A stretch of 64,000 bases of DNA, taken from CAYVRJ01 sp964453645 (GTDB lineage: Bacteria > Bacillota > Clostridia > Christensenellales > JAWKQI01). The stretch is from positions 186,001 to 250,000 of the forward strand of contig CAYVRJ010000003.1 of assembly GCA_964453645.1 (NCBI GenBank). The letters are read 5' to 3'. The notes beneath the pieces are model-generated. The model was given only the letters and a program-made list of their open reading frames with translations. It ran no database searches and was not told the origin of the DNA. Position numbers and translations under genes: made by a program. Below are positions 5,732 through 13,407 of the stretch, piece by piece (positions within the stretch are counted from its first letter, which is position 1; each line of letters opens with the position of its first letter).

Positions 5732-8680
5732 TCAGCTGAGTTCAATTACAGAAACATATCCTGTAGGCGCTGTTGCGTCGATTGAACCGTTGTATATAAA
5801 ATCCAGTACGGCTGCCGTTAAAGTGGCATCCACCAGGAACGTTCCGGATACTGCCGTATCGGTGAGGGCGGTACCTGTATCGGTGGTAGACACTGCATTT
5901 GTGATGACAGCGGTGTTGTTTCTCGGTGTAACGGTCATCTGCTCGTCGGCGGCAACAGTGGCCCTAAAGATATAGGACACCTGATACACATGCCCCACAG
6001 CAAGGCCGATGGTTGTGATCGAATCGGCAGTGATATCCGAGCCATTGATAAAATCAGTGGCAATGGGAATCGCATCGCCGATCACCAGAGTTGTGGCATC
6101 CGCAGTAAATTGACCGTTCTGGTTGGTTGCAGTGGCACCTGTGGCACCCGTGGCACCATCTGCGCCAGCGGCACCCGCAGATCCGGTAGGTCCGGTAGGC
6201 CCGGTAGGCCCGGTAGCACCTGTTGCGCCTGTATCGCCAGTAGCACCGGTAGCCCCTGTGTCGCCGGTAGCACCCGTAGCACCGGTAGCGCCTGTTGCGC
6301 CGTCTGCACCATCGGCACCGGTAGCACCCGTAGCACCTGTGTCACCCGTTGCACCAGTAGCCCCAGTTGGGCCTGTTGCTCCTGTTGCACCGGTTGCGCC
6401 TGCAATGCCTGTTGCCCCCGTTGGGCCTGTTGCCCCTGTGTCACCCGTAGCACCAGTTGCCCCAGTTGCGCCTGTTGCACCCGTTGGGCCGTCGGCACCT
6501 GTCACACCAGTAGCGCCAGTAGCACCTGTTACACCGTCGGCCCCTGTGGGGCCTGTGTCACCAGTAGCCCCTGTGGGGCCAGTAGCACCGTCGGCACCCG
6601 TAGCACCCGTGGCACCAGTGTCGCCAGTAGCGCCGTCGGCACCAGTAGCACCCGTAGCACCGGTAGCACCCGTAACGCCATCGGCACCTGCGGGGCCAGT
6701 GTCGCCGGTTGCACCGGTGTTGCCAGTGGCACCTGTTGCTCCATCAGCACCTGTTGGGCCTGTTGCTCCGGTTAAACCGTCAGCACCTGTTGGGCCAGTT
6801 GAACCAGTGGGGCCTGTTGCTCCTGTTGCTCCTGTGAACCCGGTAGCGCCTGTTGCACCCGTTGCACCTGTGACACCTGCTACTCCGTTGGCGCCTGTGG
6901 GGCCAGTTGCACCCACGGGGCCTGTTGCGCCCGTTGCACCTGTGGTTCCGGTTGCGCCGGTTGCGCCTGTTGGGCCTGTATCTCCTTCAATACCTGTTGC
7001 ACCAGTGGCACCAGTGGCACCCGTTGAACCTGTAGTGCCGGTGGGGCCGGTTGCACCTGCTGCGCCAGTTGGGCCTGTTGCACCGCTAATGCCTGTTGAG
7101 CCGGTGGGGCCTGTTGCACCCGTAGCGCCTGTTGCGCCGTTTGCGCCCGTTGGGCCTGTTCTGCCTACGGGGCCCGTTGCGCCTGTTGCGCCCGTTGTGC
7201 CTGTGGCACCAGCTGGGCCTGTTGCACCGCTAATGCCAGTTGCACCCGTTGCACCGGTTGCCCCTGTAGCCCCTGTTGCTCCGTTTGCGCCTGTAGCACC
7301 TGTTGCACCTGTAACACCGCTAGCGCCCGTTGCACCTGTTGCGCCTGTAGCACCCGATACCCCAGTTGCACCCGTTGCACCGGTACTTCCGGTTGCACCG
7401 GTTAATCCTGTAGCGCCCGTAGCACCCGTAGCGCCGTTAGCGCCTGTTGCGCCTGTTGCACCTGTTGCGCCTGTAGCACCTGCGGCACCGTTAGCGCCTG
7501 TTGCGCCAGTGGGGCCTGTATCGCCTGTTGGGCCTGTAGCACCTGTTGGGCCAGTGGGGCCGTCATCACCTGCTATCCCTTGTGCACCTGTAGCACCAGT
7601 GGGGCCTGTATCGCCTGTTGCACCTGTTGCGCCAGTGGCACCCGTTGATCCAGTGGCGCCTGTTGCGCCGGTTATACCTGTTGCACCGGTAGAACCCGTT
7701 GCACCGCTCACACCGGTAGCACCTGTAGCACCAGTTGCACCTGTTGCGCCAGTTGCACCTGCAGCGCCGGTGGGGCCTGCTGGGCCAGAAGGGCCTGCCG
7801 GGCCGGAAGGGCCAGTTGCACCTGTTGAACCCTTTGCTCCCGTTGAGCCAGTAGCGCCAGTAGCACCAGTGGGGCCCGTTCTGCCCGTTGCACCCGTTGG
7901 GCCTACAGCGCCCGTTGGGCCAGTGGCACCCGTTGTACCCGTTGCACCGCTAATGCCTGTTGCCCCCGTTGCGCCTGTTGCACCTGTAACACCCGAGGCA
8001 CCAGTTGCCCCCGTTGCGCCAGTGGCACCCCTCGCCCCTGTTGGGCCAGTTGAACCAGTGGCCCCTGTTGCGCCAGTAGCCCCTGTTGGGCCAGTGGCAC
8101 CTGTTGAACCAGTGGCACCCGTTGCACCAGCAGGGCCGGTTACACCAGTTGCCCCTGTTGCGCCGGTGGCACCCGTTGGGCCAGTTGCGCCCGTTTGGCC
8201 GGTGGGCCCGGTGACACCATTTGCACCTGTGGCACCTGTAGCGCCTGTTGGGCCTGTTGGGCCAGTTGCTCCGGTGTTATCTGTTTCTACAACCATCATG
8301 GAGGCCACCACGGGCACGACGTTGGAATAAACCACGGAATCCCCCGTTGCGTTCACCAAAGACATGGTTGTGCCGGGAGATGCAATATTCACAACGGCAA
8401 TGCCCGAAAGTTCACCTGTTTTAATGGGTGAAGTGCCCTGAATAAAATCGCCCTGAGATGTAGACACTGCAAAGGACAGCCCAGCAGCAGTGACCGATGT
8501 CTGGGTGGATATCCACCAGTTGATGCTAAACATACCCGCTTGATTAAAGGTGACAACACCTGTGGTGGAGTTGTAGCTTATATTTCCGGATGTGAATAAC
8601 ACGTTGTCGAACACAACGTTGGCTGTATTATTCACAGTACCCGATATAGTTCGTTGTACTTGTAATGCTGTATTGCTCAT
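5732..8680 (-). CDS. large collagen-like G-X-T repeat protein with two globular ends (BclA-like)
   Basis: A 982-residue protein in three parts. Residues 1-136 form a beta-rich, C1q/TNF-like domain. Residues about 137-848 are roughly 237 uninterrupted Gly-X-Thr triplets (GAT, GPT, GVT, GDT). Residues 849-982 form a second beta-rich domain ending YVSVIELS. Such proteins trimerise and form hair-like filaments on exosporium or cell surfaces; Thr at the third position is the usual O-glycosylation target in Bacillus BclA. There is no signal peptide, consistent with mother-cell assembly on a spore. The N-terminal domain matches the C-terminus of the neighbouring Cys-rich protein; the C-terminal domain matches that of the collagen-like protein at 56.6-57.8 kb. 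AGAGG precedes the ATG. It follows the Cys-rich gene by 15 bp, so they form one operon. Confidence 0.9.
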   Translation of the reverse strand: MSNTALQVQRTISGTVNNTANVVFDNVLFTSGNISYNSTTGVVTFNQAGMFSINWWISTQTSVTAAGLSFAVSTSQGDFIQGTSPIKTGELSGIAVVNIASPGTTMSLVNATGDSVVYSNVVPVVASMMVVETDNTGATGPTGPTGATGATGANGVTGPTGQTGATGPTGATGATGATGVTGPAGATGATGSTGATGPTGATGATGATGSTGPTGARGATGATGATGASGVTGATGATGATGISGATGTTGATGPTGAVGPTGATGRTGPTGATGATGSTGAKGSTGATGPSGPAGPSGPAGPTGAAGATGATGATGATGATGVSGATGSTGATGITGATGATGSTGATGATGATGDTGPTGATGAQGIAGDDGPTGPTGATGPTGDTGPTGATGANGAAGATGATGATGATGANGATGATGATGLTGATGSTGATGATGVSGATGATGATGASGVTGATGATGANGATGATGATGATGATGISGATGPAGATGTTGATGATGPVGRTGPTGANGATGATGATGPTGSTGISGATGPTGAAGATGPTGTTGSTGATGATGATGIEGDTGPTGATGATGTTGATGATGPVGATGPTGANGVAGVTGATGATGATGFTGATGATGPTGSTGPTGADGLTGATGPTGADGATGATGNTGATGDTGPAGADGVTGATGATGATGADGATGDTGATGATGADGATGPTGATGDTGPTGADGVTGATGATGVTGADGPTGATGATGATGATGDTGATGPTGATGIAGATGATGATGPTGATGATGDTGATGATGADGADGATGATGATGATGDTGATGATGDTGATGATGPTGPTGPTGSAGAAGADGATGATGATATNQNGQFTADATTLVIGDAIPIATDFINGSDITADSITTIGLAVGHVYQVSYIFRATVAADEQMTVTPRNNTAVITNAVSTTDTGTALTDTAVSGTFLVDATLTAAVLDFIYNGSIDATAPTGYVSVIELS
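6137..8272 (-). repeat. collagen-coding 9-bp-based repeat tract
   Basis: About 2.1 kb of near-continuous degenerate triplet-codon repeats coding Gly-X-Thr, with GGN-NNN-ACN/ACA periodicity. The tract leaves open reading frames on the other strand and in other frames (a 735-codon Ala-Pro-Val frame among them); these follow from the repeat. Such tracts vary in length by slippage and are easily misassembled. Confidence 0.9.
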
Positions 8681-8695
8681 AAGGTTAACCTCTTT

Positions 8696-9343
8696 TTACT
8701 GTGAAACTTCTAATATAACAATATTTGCCTGAACTGTCGTCGAGGCCAGTGTGACAATATCTGTGCTGGTGTTTTTAAGAGAAACCACGGTAGGATCTGT
8801 TAAAACACTGATAAAGGCACTTCCTGTCACCTGTCCAGTGACAATGGGCGACGTTCCAGCCGCAAACCCTGCCACATCGACTGCAAGGGAAAAACGAACT
8901 TCGGTATCCATACCCGAACCGTTGGTGGAAACCCACCAGGTAATATAATAGTTACCCGGCTGTGTGATCGTAAATTCCCCAGTTATAGGATTATAGCTAA
9001 TATTGGATGATTTAACGTTTAGAATAGTGTCGAACACCACGTTTTCGTTAACAGGAATGGATCGGCCCTTGCCGCCCATCAACTGTAGTTGAACGCCCTG
9101 GAGTGCAACCATTGTGCCATCGGCACCTGTGGGACCTGTGGGTCCTGTGGGGCCGGTTGCTCCAGTAGGCCCAATTGGCCCAGTAGGCCCGGTGGGGCCA
9201 ACGCAGCATCGGCAGCAGTTGGATGAACAGCAGTGCGAATAACAATTGTTTCTCGAACAATTGCTTTCATTGCTTCTATTTGCGCTGCAAGACGAATTTT
9301 GTGATCGCTCAATACAGCCACTGTTGTATCTCATATTTAACAT
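8696..9343 (-). CDS. Cys-rich, short-collagen, C1q-like surface protein
   Basis: A 215-residue protein with three parts: an N-terminal Ser/Asn/Cys-rich segment with nine Cys between residues about 9 and 50, including CC and CCRCC clusters; a short GPT/GAT collagen stretch of about ten triplets; and a C-terminal beta-rich domain of about 120 residues. The last is clearly homologous to the N-terminal domain of the 982-residue protein downstream (shared NISYN, WW-ST, GTSPI.TG segments). The Cys cluster suggests disulfide cross-linking into an insoluble coat or exosporium layer; that is inference. The start at 9343 is set by GGGGGAG upstream; a longer reading to 9391 lacks a ribosome binding site. 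It is the first gene of the collagen-like operon. Confidence 0.8.
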   Translation of the reverse strand: MLNMRYNSGCIERSQNSSCSANRSNESNCSRNNCYSHCCSSNCCRCCVGPTGPTGPIGPTGATGPTGPTGPTGADGTMVALQGVQLQLMGGKGRSIPVNENVVFDTILNVKSSNISYNPITGEFTITQPGNYYITWWVSTNGSGMDTEVRFSLAVDVAGFAAGTSPIVTGQVTGSAFISVLTDPTVVSLKNTSTDIVTLASTTVQANIVILEVSQ

Positions 9344-9443
9344 AGTATTTCTCCCCCTTGAATAGCGAGGCTCCATACAGTGAGCCCACATTATTCAATT
9401 CAATATATGTTGCAGCAAATCGATGGGTTCCGAAATGAGGGCG

Positions 9444-9475
9444 TAAAAAAACCTATGCATGGGGCATAGGCTTTT
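9444..9475 (-). terminator. intrinsic terminator after the two-component operon
   Basis: Minus-strand hairpin with 7-bp stem CCTATGC/GCATAGG (9470-9464 and 9458-9452), 5-nt loop and a following run of seven T (9451-9445). It lies about 40 bp past the response regulator stop. Confidence 0.75.
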
Positions 9476-9514
9476 GATTCAAGTTGATATTTGGTTGCAA
9501 AATGGGAAGCTGTT

Positions 9515-10270
9515 TTATCCTTCGGCGTTCTTTGCGTTGTTTCGGTACTGCGCAGGGCTTAAGCCGTTTAACAATTTGAAGTTTTTGCTAAAGTGAAATT
9601 GATCCCCAAAGCCAACGTTTTCGGCAATGGTTTTGATGGGCAGTGCGGTATTGCGCAGGAGTTTTTTTGCAACATCGATGCGCAGCTTGTTTAAATATCT
9701 GTAGGGGGTGATGTTTAGTTGTTCCTTAAATACTTTGGTGAGGTAGGAGGGGGAGAACCCCAGAGATTCTGCAACTAAAGACAGATCAATCTGGGAGGAG
9801 AAGTTTTGTATAAAATAGGTGCGAACCTGAAAGACAATTTCATCGGGGGAACTGTGTGCCGTTTCCTTCAAAAACGCCTTGTGTTCCGCAACGATTTCAC
9901 TTTGGAGCTTTTTTAACACTTTGTGCATTTCATCGGGGTTGATAGGTTTTAATAAATAATCCGATGCGTGTTCCACCAGTGCATTTTTCACATATTCAAA
10001 ATCATTATATCCGCTCACAATCACCTTTTTAATAAAGGGGTAGTGGAGGGACAACAGGCCGATCAGTGCAAGCCCGTCCATGACGGGCATTTTAATATCA
10101 GTAAACACAGCGTCGGGCAAGAGGTTTTCAACCAGATCGAAAGCCTGTTCTCCGTCGTGGGCAACCCCCACCACTTCAAAGGCAGGGTTGATCTTTTCAA
10201 TATTCTTGACGATACTTTTAGCCACCAGCTTTTCATCGTCACACACCAATACGCTGAATTTATGATTCAT
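9515..10270 (-). CDS. AraC-type response regulator (YesN-like)
   Basis: A 251-residue regulator: receiver domain (residues 4-120) with acidic pocket CDDE and phosphoacceptor Asp58 in FTDIKMPVMDG, then a linker and a C-terminal AraC double helix-turn-helix (about 150-248) with the typical LGFSPSYLTKVFKE and VGFGDQFHFSKNFK helices. It partners with the YesM-type kinase, whose stop it overlaps by 11 bp. The divergent monosaccharide ABC importer is the obvious target, as such pairs usually control sugar uptake next door. The ATG at 10270 follows GGGGTGG; a longer reading to 10330 sits inside the kinase gene. Confidence 0.9.
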   Translation of the reverse strand: MNHKFSVLVCDDEKLVAKSIVKNIEKINPAFEVVGVAHDGEQAFDLVENLLPDAVFTDIKMPVMDGLALIGLLSLHYPFIKKVIVSGYNDFEYVKNALVEHASDYLLKPINPDEMHKVLKKLQSEIVAEHKAFLKETAHSSPDEIVFQVRTYFIQNFSSQIDLSLVAESLGFSPSYLTKVFKEQLNITPYRYLNKLRIDVAKKLLRNTALPIKTIAENVGFGDQFHFSKNFKLLNGLSPAQYRNNAKNAEG

Positions 10271-12020
10271 CTTCCACCCCAATCGTGACACATGCGCCGT
10301 TCGGCAAAATATTTTCAATGTTAAATACAATTTTTTGGGGATACAGGAGCAAGAACCGCAGGTAAATGTTTTTCAGCCCCATTCCCTTAATCTCCAGAGT
10401 GGGTAAAAGGCCACTCTCCCGAATGTAGCGAATCTCTTTGTGAATAGCCGTTATGGTCTCCTCATCAAACCCAGGGCCATTGTCTGCAATGGAAAGGGTA
10501 AACCCACTTTTGTTCAGCTGCCCTTTCACGGACACATGCCAGGGGGGGCGGAGGGAGGTGGCATACTTAATGGAATTTTCAACGATCAACTGCAAGCAAA
10601 GCTTGGGCACTTTCACACAATTCATCTCTTTGGGAATGTTCAGTTCATAGGAAAAATCCCCGTGGTAGCGTATGCTCATGCAGTTTAGATAATCCTCTGT
10701 GTGTTTCAGCTCTTGTTCCAAATCCACCAGTTGCTCTTTGTCCGATGAAATGTACCTCAAAATATTGCAGATAGATTGGCACATGGCCACAATTTCTTTG
10801 GTCATATGCTCGTCGGCCATGGACTGGACGGCGGAGAGGGAGTTGAACAAAAAGTGAGGATTCATTTGAGAGTGCAGGGCCAGCATGCGGGATTGCATCT
10901 CCTGATTTTGTAAGAGGAGCTGGTTGTTCATGGATTCAAACAATTCCTTTTGCATCTTGTGAAACTCGTCGTAAAGAGAGTTTAACTCAATAATCTTGGT
11001 GTGTATATTAATCTTTTTCCGCTCCTCTGCCAGCGTGAAGGTGCGAACCTCCCGCACGATGCGTTTGATGGGCAGGGTGATCCTGTTTGCCGCAATGTAG
11101 GACAGTGCCACCGAGAGCATGATCATCAGTGCGGTGAGAACCCCTGTATTTAATAAGAAATCAGCGTTAAAAAACAGCAGTTGGCTTTGTTCCACCACGA
11201 TCACAGTGGTAAACCCGGTAAACCCCGAATATTTAGAAAATACGTATTCCTTATAAAAAACTTTGGAAGGATCTTGGCTTATAATCATGTTGTCCGAAGG
11301 ATTCCCCTTCACCAAGGAAAAGTAATCCTTCTCGGACAGAACGGGGTAGATCAGATTACCCAGTGAGTCGTAGATATATACTTTTTCGTTGTGTAAGGGT
11401 TCGTATTGGATGGCTCCCCAGCAAACTTGCCGGACGTTCTTTTTCACCTCCACCACCCCCTGAGGGGTTTGGAACAAATCGTAATAAATGCGAAATATGG
11501 AGATGAAGTTTTTGCCGTGAATGTCGGTGAAGAATTGGGAGATAAATTTGTCCCGACCGGTAAATTTAATGAGATATCGCTTGGAGGAGATGACATCCCG
11601 ATACCAGCTATACCGCTTCACATCTTCCTCAACAATTCCATTGTTCACCCCTGATGCAAACATGTAGTCGCTCATGGTGTACAGGTTAATCTGATCAACG
11701 GGTTTGTTGGGCCCAATCACGGTGGTGAGAATGTCTTCCAGCATTTTTGTGCCGCTCATACTAATTGCGTCGTAGTCGGTGAAACTGGCTTTGATCAGCC
11801 GGGAATACGCCACATTCATGGAGACGATGTTGAGTTTTTCCACTTCGTTGTCCATGGAGGTGGAGATGTTTGCGGCATTTTGGCTCATACCCGACAGGGT
11901 TTGTGTTTCAATACGGTTGGCTTCTTGCAGCACAAAATAAGTGGAAAAAGTTAAAAAAGCCGTGATTAAAATGATAGAGTAGGTGGTCAACAGGGTAGAC
12001 TGAATCGTCCTTTGCTTCAT
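10260..12020 (-). CDS. YesM-type sensor histidine kinase
   Basis: A membrane kinase of about 586 residues. There is one N-terminal membrane segment (about 12-34), a long extracytoplasmic region of about 250 residues, a second membrane segment near 285-310 and a HAMP linker. The His_kinase domain has the phosphoacceptor in SQMNPHFLFNS (His389), and the HATPase domain has VENSIKYA, DNGPGFDEE and GMGLKNIYLR. It senses an extracellular cue, probably a sugar or a sugar-binding lipoprotein, and phosphorylates the AraC-type regulator. Two starts are possible, ATG at 12020 or GTG at 12029, neither with a strong ribosome binding site; I use the ATG. Confidence 0.9.
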   Translation of the reverse strand: MKQRTIQSTLLTTYSIILITAFLTFSTYFVLQEANRIETQTLSGMSQNAANISTSMDNEVEKLNIVSMNVAYSRLIKASFTDYDAISMSGTKMLEDILTTVIGPNKPVDQINLYTMSDYMFASGVNNGIVEEDVKRYSWYRDVISSKRYLIKFTGRDKFISQFFTDIHGKNFISIFRIYYDLFQTPQGVVEVKKNVRQVCWGAIQYEPLHNEKVYIYDSLGNLIYPVLSEKDYFSLVKGNPSDNMIISQDPSKVFYKEYVFSKYSGFTGFTTVIVVEQSQLLFFNADFLLNTGVLTALMIMLSVALSYIAANRITLPIKRIVREVRTFTLAEERKKINIHTKIIELNSLYDEFHKMQKELFESMNNQLLLQNQEMQSRMLALHSQMNPHFLFNSLSAVQSMADEHMTKEIVAMCQSICNILRYISSDKEQLVDLEQELKHTEDYLNCMSIRYHGDFSYELNIPKEMNCVKVPKLCLQLIVENSIKYATSLRPPWHVSVKGQLNKSGFTLSIADNGPGFDEETITAIHKEIRYIRESGLLPTLEIKGMGLKNIYLRFLLLYPQKIVFNIENILPNGACVTIGVEDES

Positions 12021-12101
12021 AATGCTCACTCATCTTAGGTAAAAAATATACATATAAAAATACGATACGTACATGGCAATGGTTAGAAAAAAATTATATA
12101 G

Positions 12102-12107
12102 TATAAT
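12102..12107 (+). promoter_or_regulatory. -10 box of the sugar importer promoter
   Basis: A perfect TATAAT lies 66 bp before the lipoprotein gene, without a good -35 hexamer 16-18 bp upstream. That pattern fits an activator-dependent promoter, plausibly driven by the divergent AraC-type regulator. Confidence 0.4.
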
Positions 12108-12172
12108 CACCAAGAATATTATAAAAGACAAACAAATAGTTTGTCAAATTAATTAGTCCAGGAGGAAGGAAT

Positions 12173-13324
12173 ATGAAAAAGATTGTTGCATTGGCATTGG
12201 CCATGCTGTTGGCAATGGTGGTTATGTCCGCGTGTGCACCTGCGCCTGCTGAACCCGCAGCACCTGCTGCCCCCGCAGAACCCGCAGCCCCTGCCGAACC
12301 CGCAGCGCCCGCTGAACCCGCAGAACCTGCCGTTGGCGGTGGAAAGCTCATCGGCGTGTCCATGCCCACAAAGTCGCTCCAGCGCTGGAATCAGGACGGA
12401 GAAAACATGAAGGCTCAGTTGGAAGCCAAGGGTTATACCGTTGACCTTCAATACGCAGGTGACAACGAGATTCCCCTGCAAGTTTCTCAGCTGGAAAACA
12501 TGATCACCAAGGGTTGTCAAGTGCTGGTTATCGCATCCATCGACGGCGAAGCCCTCACCGATGTTTTAAAACTGGCAGCCGACAACAAAATTCCCGTAAT
12601 CGCATACGATCGTTTGATCAAAAATTCTGCCAACGTAGACTACTATGCAACATTTGACAACTATAAAGTTGGTCAGATTCAGGGTAACTTCATCAAGGAA
12701 AAGTTGGATCTGGACAACGCAGCAGGCCCCTTCAACATTGAATTCTTCGGCGGTTCCCCCGATGACAACAATGCATTCGTATTCAACAAGGGCGCTATGG
12801 ACGTTTTAAAACCCTATCTGGACAGCGGCAAACTGGTTTGCAAGAGCGGCCAGATCGACATGGAAAAGATCGCAATCCTCGGCTGGAAGACAGAATCCGC
12901 TCAGAACAGAATGGATAACCTGATCACAGCGCACTACACATCCGATCCTCTCCACGCAGTGCTTTCTCCCAACGATTCGCTGGCACAGGGTATTGTTACA
13001 TCCTTAAAGAACAACGGTTTCTCGGGCGACAAGTTCCCCATCGTTACCGGCCAGGATTGTGACGTTGCCAGCACCAAGTCCATCATCGCAGGGGATCAGG
13101 CTATGTCTGTATTCAAAGACACCAGATCCTTAGCAGCAAAAGTTTGCGAAATGGTAGATGCTATCGGCCAGGGCAAGCAGCCCGAGATCAACGATACAAC
13201 CTCCTATGACAACGGAGTGAAGATCGTTCCCTCTTATCTGCTTGAACCGGTATTCTGCGACAGCAGCAACTACAAACAGCTTCTGCTCGATTCCGGTTAC
13301 TACACCGAGGATCAGCTCAAATAG
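12173..13324 (+). CDS. chvE: monosaccharide ABC transporter substrate-binding lipoprotein (ChvE-like)
   Basis: A 383-residue lipoprotein. A signal peptide with lipobox MSAC (Cys21) is followed by a low-complexity Ala/Pro/Glu linker (about residues 22-55), then a periplasmic-binding-protein I fold resembling ChvE/XylF: GVSMPTKSLQRW, VIASIDGEAL, IPVIAYDRLI, LSPNDSLAQGI and VTGQDCDVAS. These proteins bind xylose, glucose, galactose or arabinose outside the cell. The Pro/Ala/Glu linker tethers the domain away from the membrane. It starts the operon with the two-ATPase subunit (83 bp downstream, with an intervening hairpin) and the permease. AGGAGG precedes the ATG. The exact sugar is not readable. 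Confidence 0.9.
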   Translation: MKKIVALALAMLLAMVVMSACAPAPAEPAAPAAPAEPAAPAEPAAPAEPAEPAVGGGKLIGVSMPTKSLQRWNQDGENMKAQLEAKGYTVDLQYAGDNEIPLQVSQLENMITKGCQVLVIASIDGEALTDVLKLAADNKIPVIAYDRLIKNSANVDYYATFDNYKVGQIQGNFIKEKLDLDNAAGPFNIEFFGGSPDDNNAFVFNKGAMDVLKPYLDSGKLVCKSGQIDMEKIAILGWKTESAQNRMDNLITAHYTSDPLHAVLSPNDSLAQGIVTSLKNNGFSGDKFPIVTGQDCDVASTKSIIAGDQAMSVFKDTRSLAAKVCEMVDAIGQGKQPEINDTTSYDNGVKIVPSYLLEPVFCDSSNYKQLLLDSGYYTEDQLK

Positions 13325-13355
13325 CATACACCCAAAAATCATTGAACGAGCACAA

Positions 13356-13378
13356 AGGCGAGCAGACAATGCTCGCCT
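13356..13378 (+). promoter_or_regulatory. intercistronic hairpin between binding protein and ATPase
   Basis: A perfect 9-bp stem AGGCGAGCA/TGCTCGCCT with a 5-nt loop and no T-run. Such hairpins protect the 3' end of binding-protein mRNA or attenuate downstream genes, giving excess binding protein. Confidence 0.6.
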
Positions 13379-13407
13379 AATGCTAGTTAATAACCGGAGG
13401 GACAATC

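Noticed and set aside
6137..8272. Collagen repeat tract considered as a CRISPR or satellite array
   Set aside because: The repeats are 9-bp codon-phased units without spacers and lie within one continuous coding frame.
6123..8330. A 735-codon open frame on the plus strand coding Ala-Pro-Val-Ala-Pro repeats opposite the collagen-like gene
   Set aside because: It is the exact antisense of the Gly-X-Thr repeat, whose codon pattern excludes stops on the other strand. It has no ribosome binding site, and the same effect is seen opposite the second collagen tract.
8681..8695. Separate promoter for the 982-residue collagen-like gene
   Set aside because: Only 15 bp separate it from the upstream gene; it holds just the ribosome binding site, so the two genes share a transcript.
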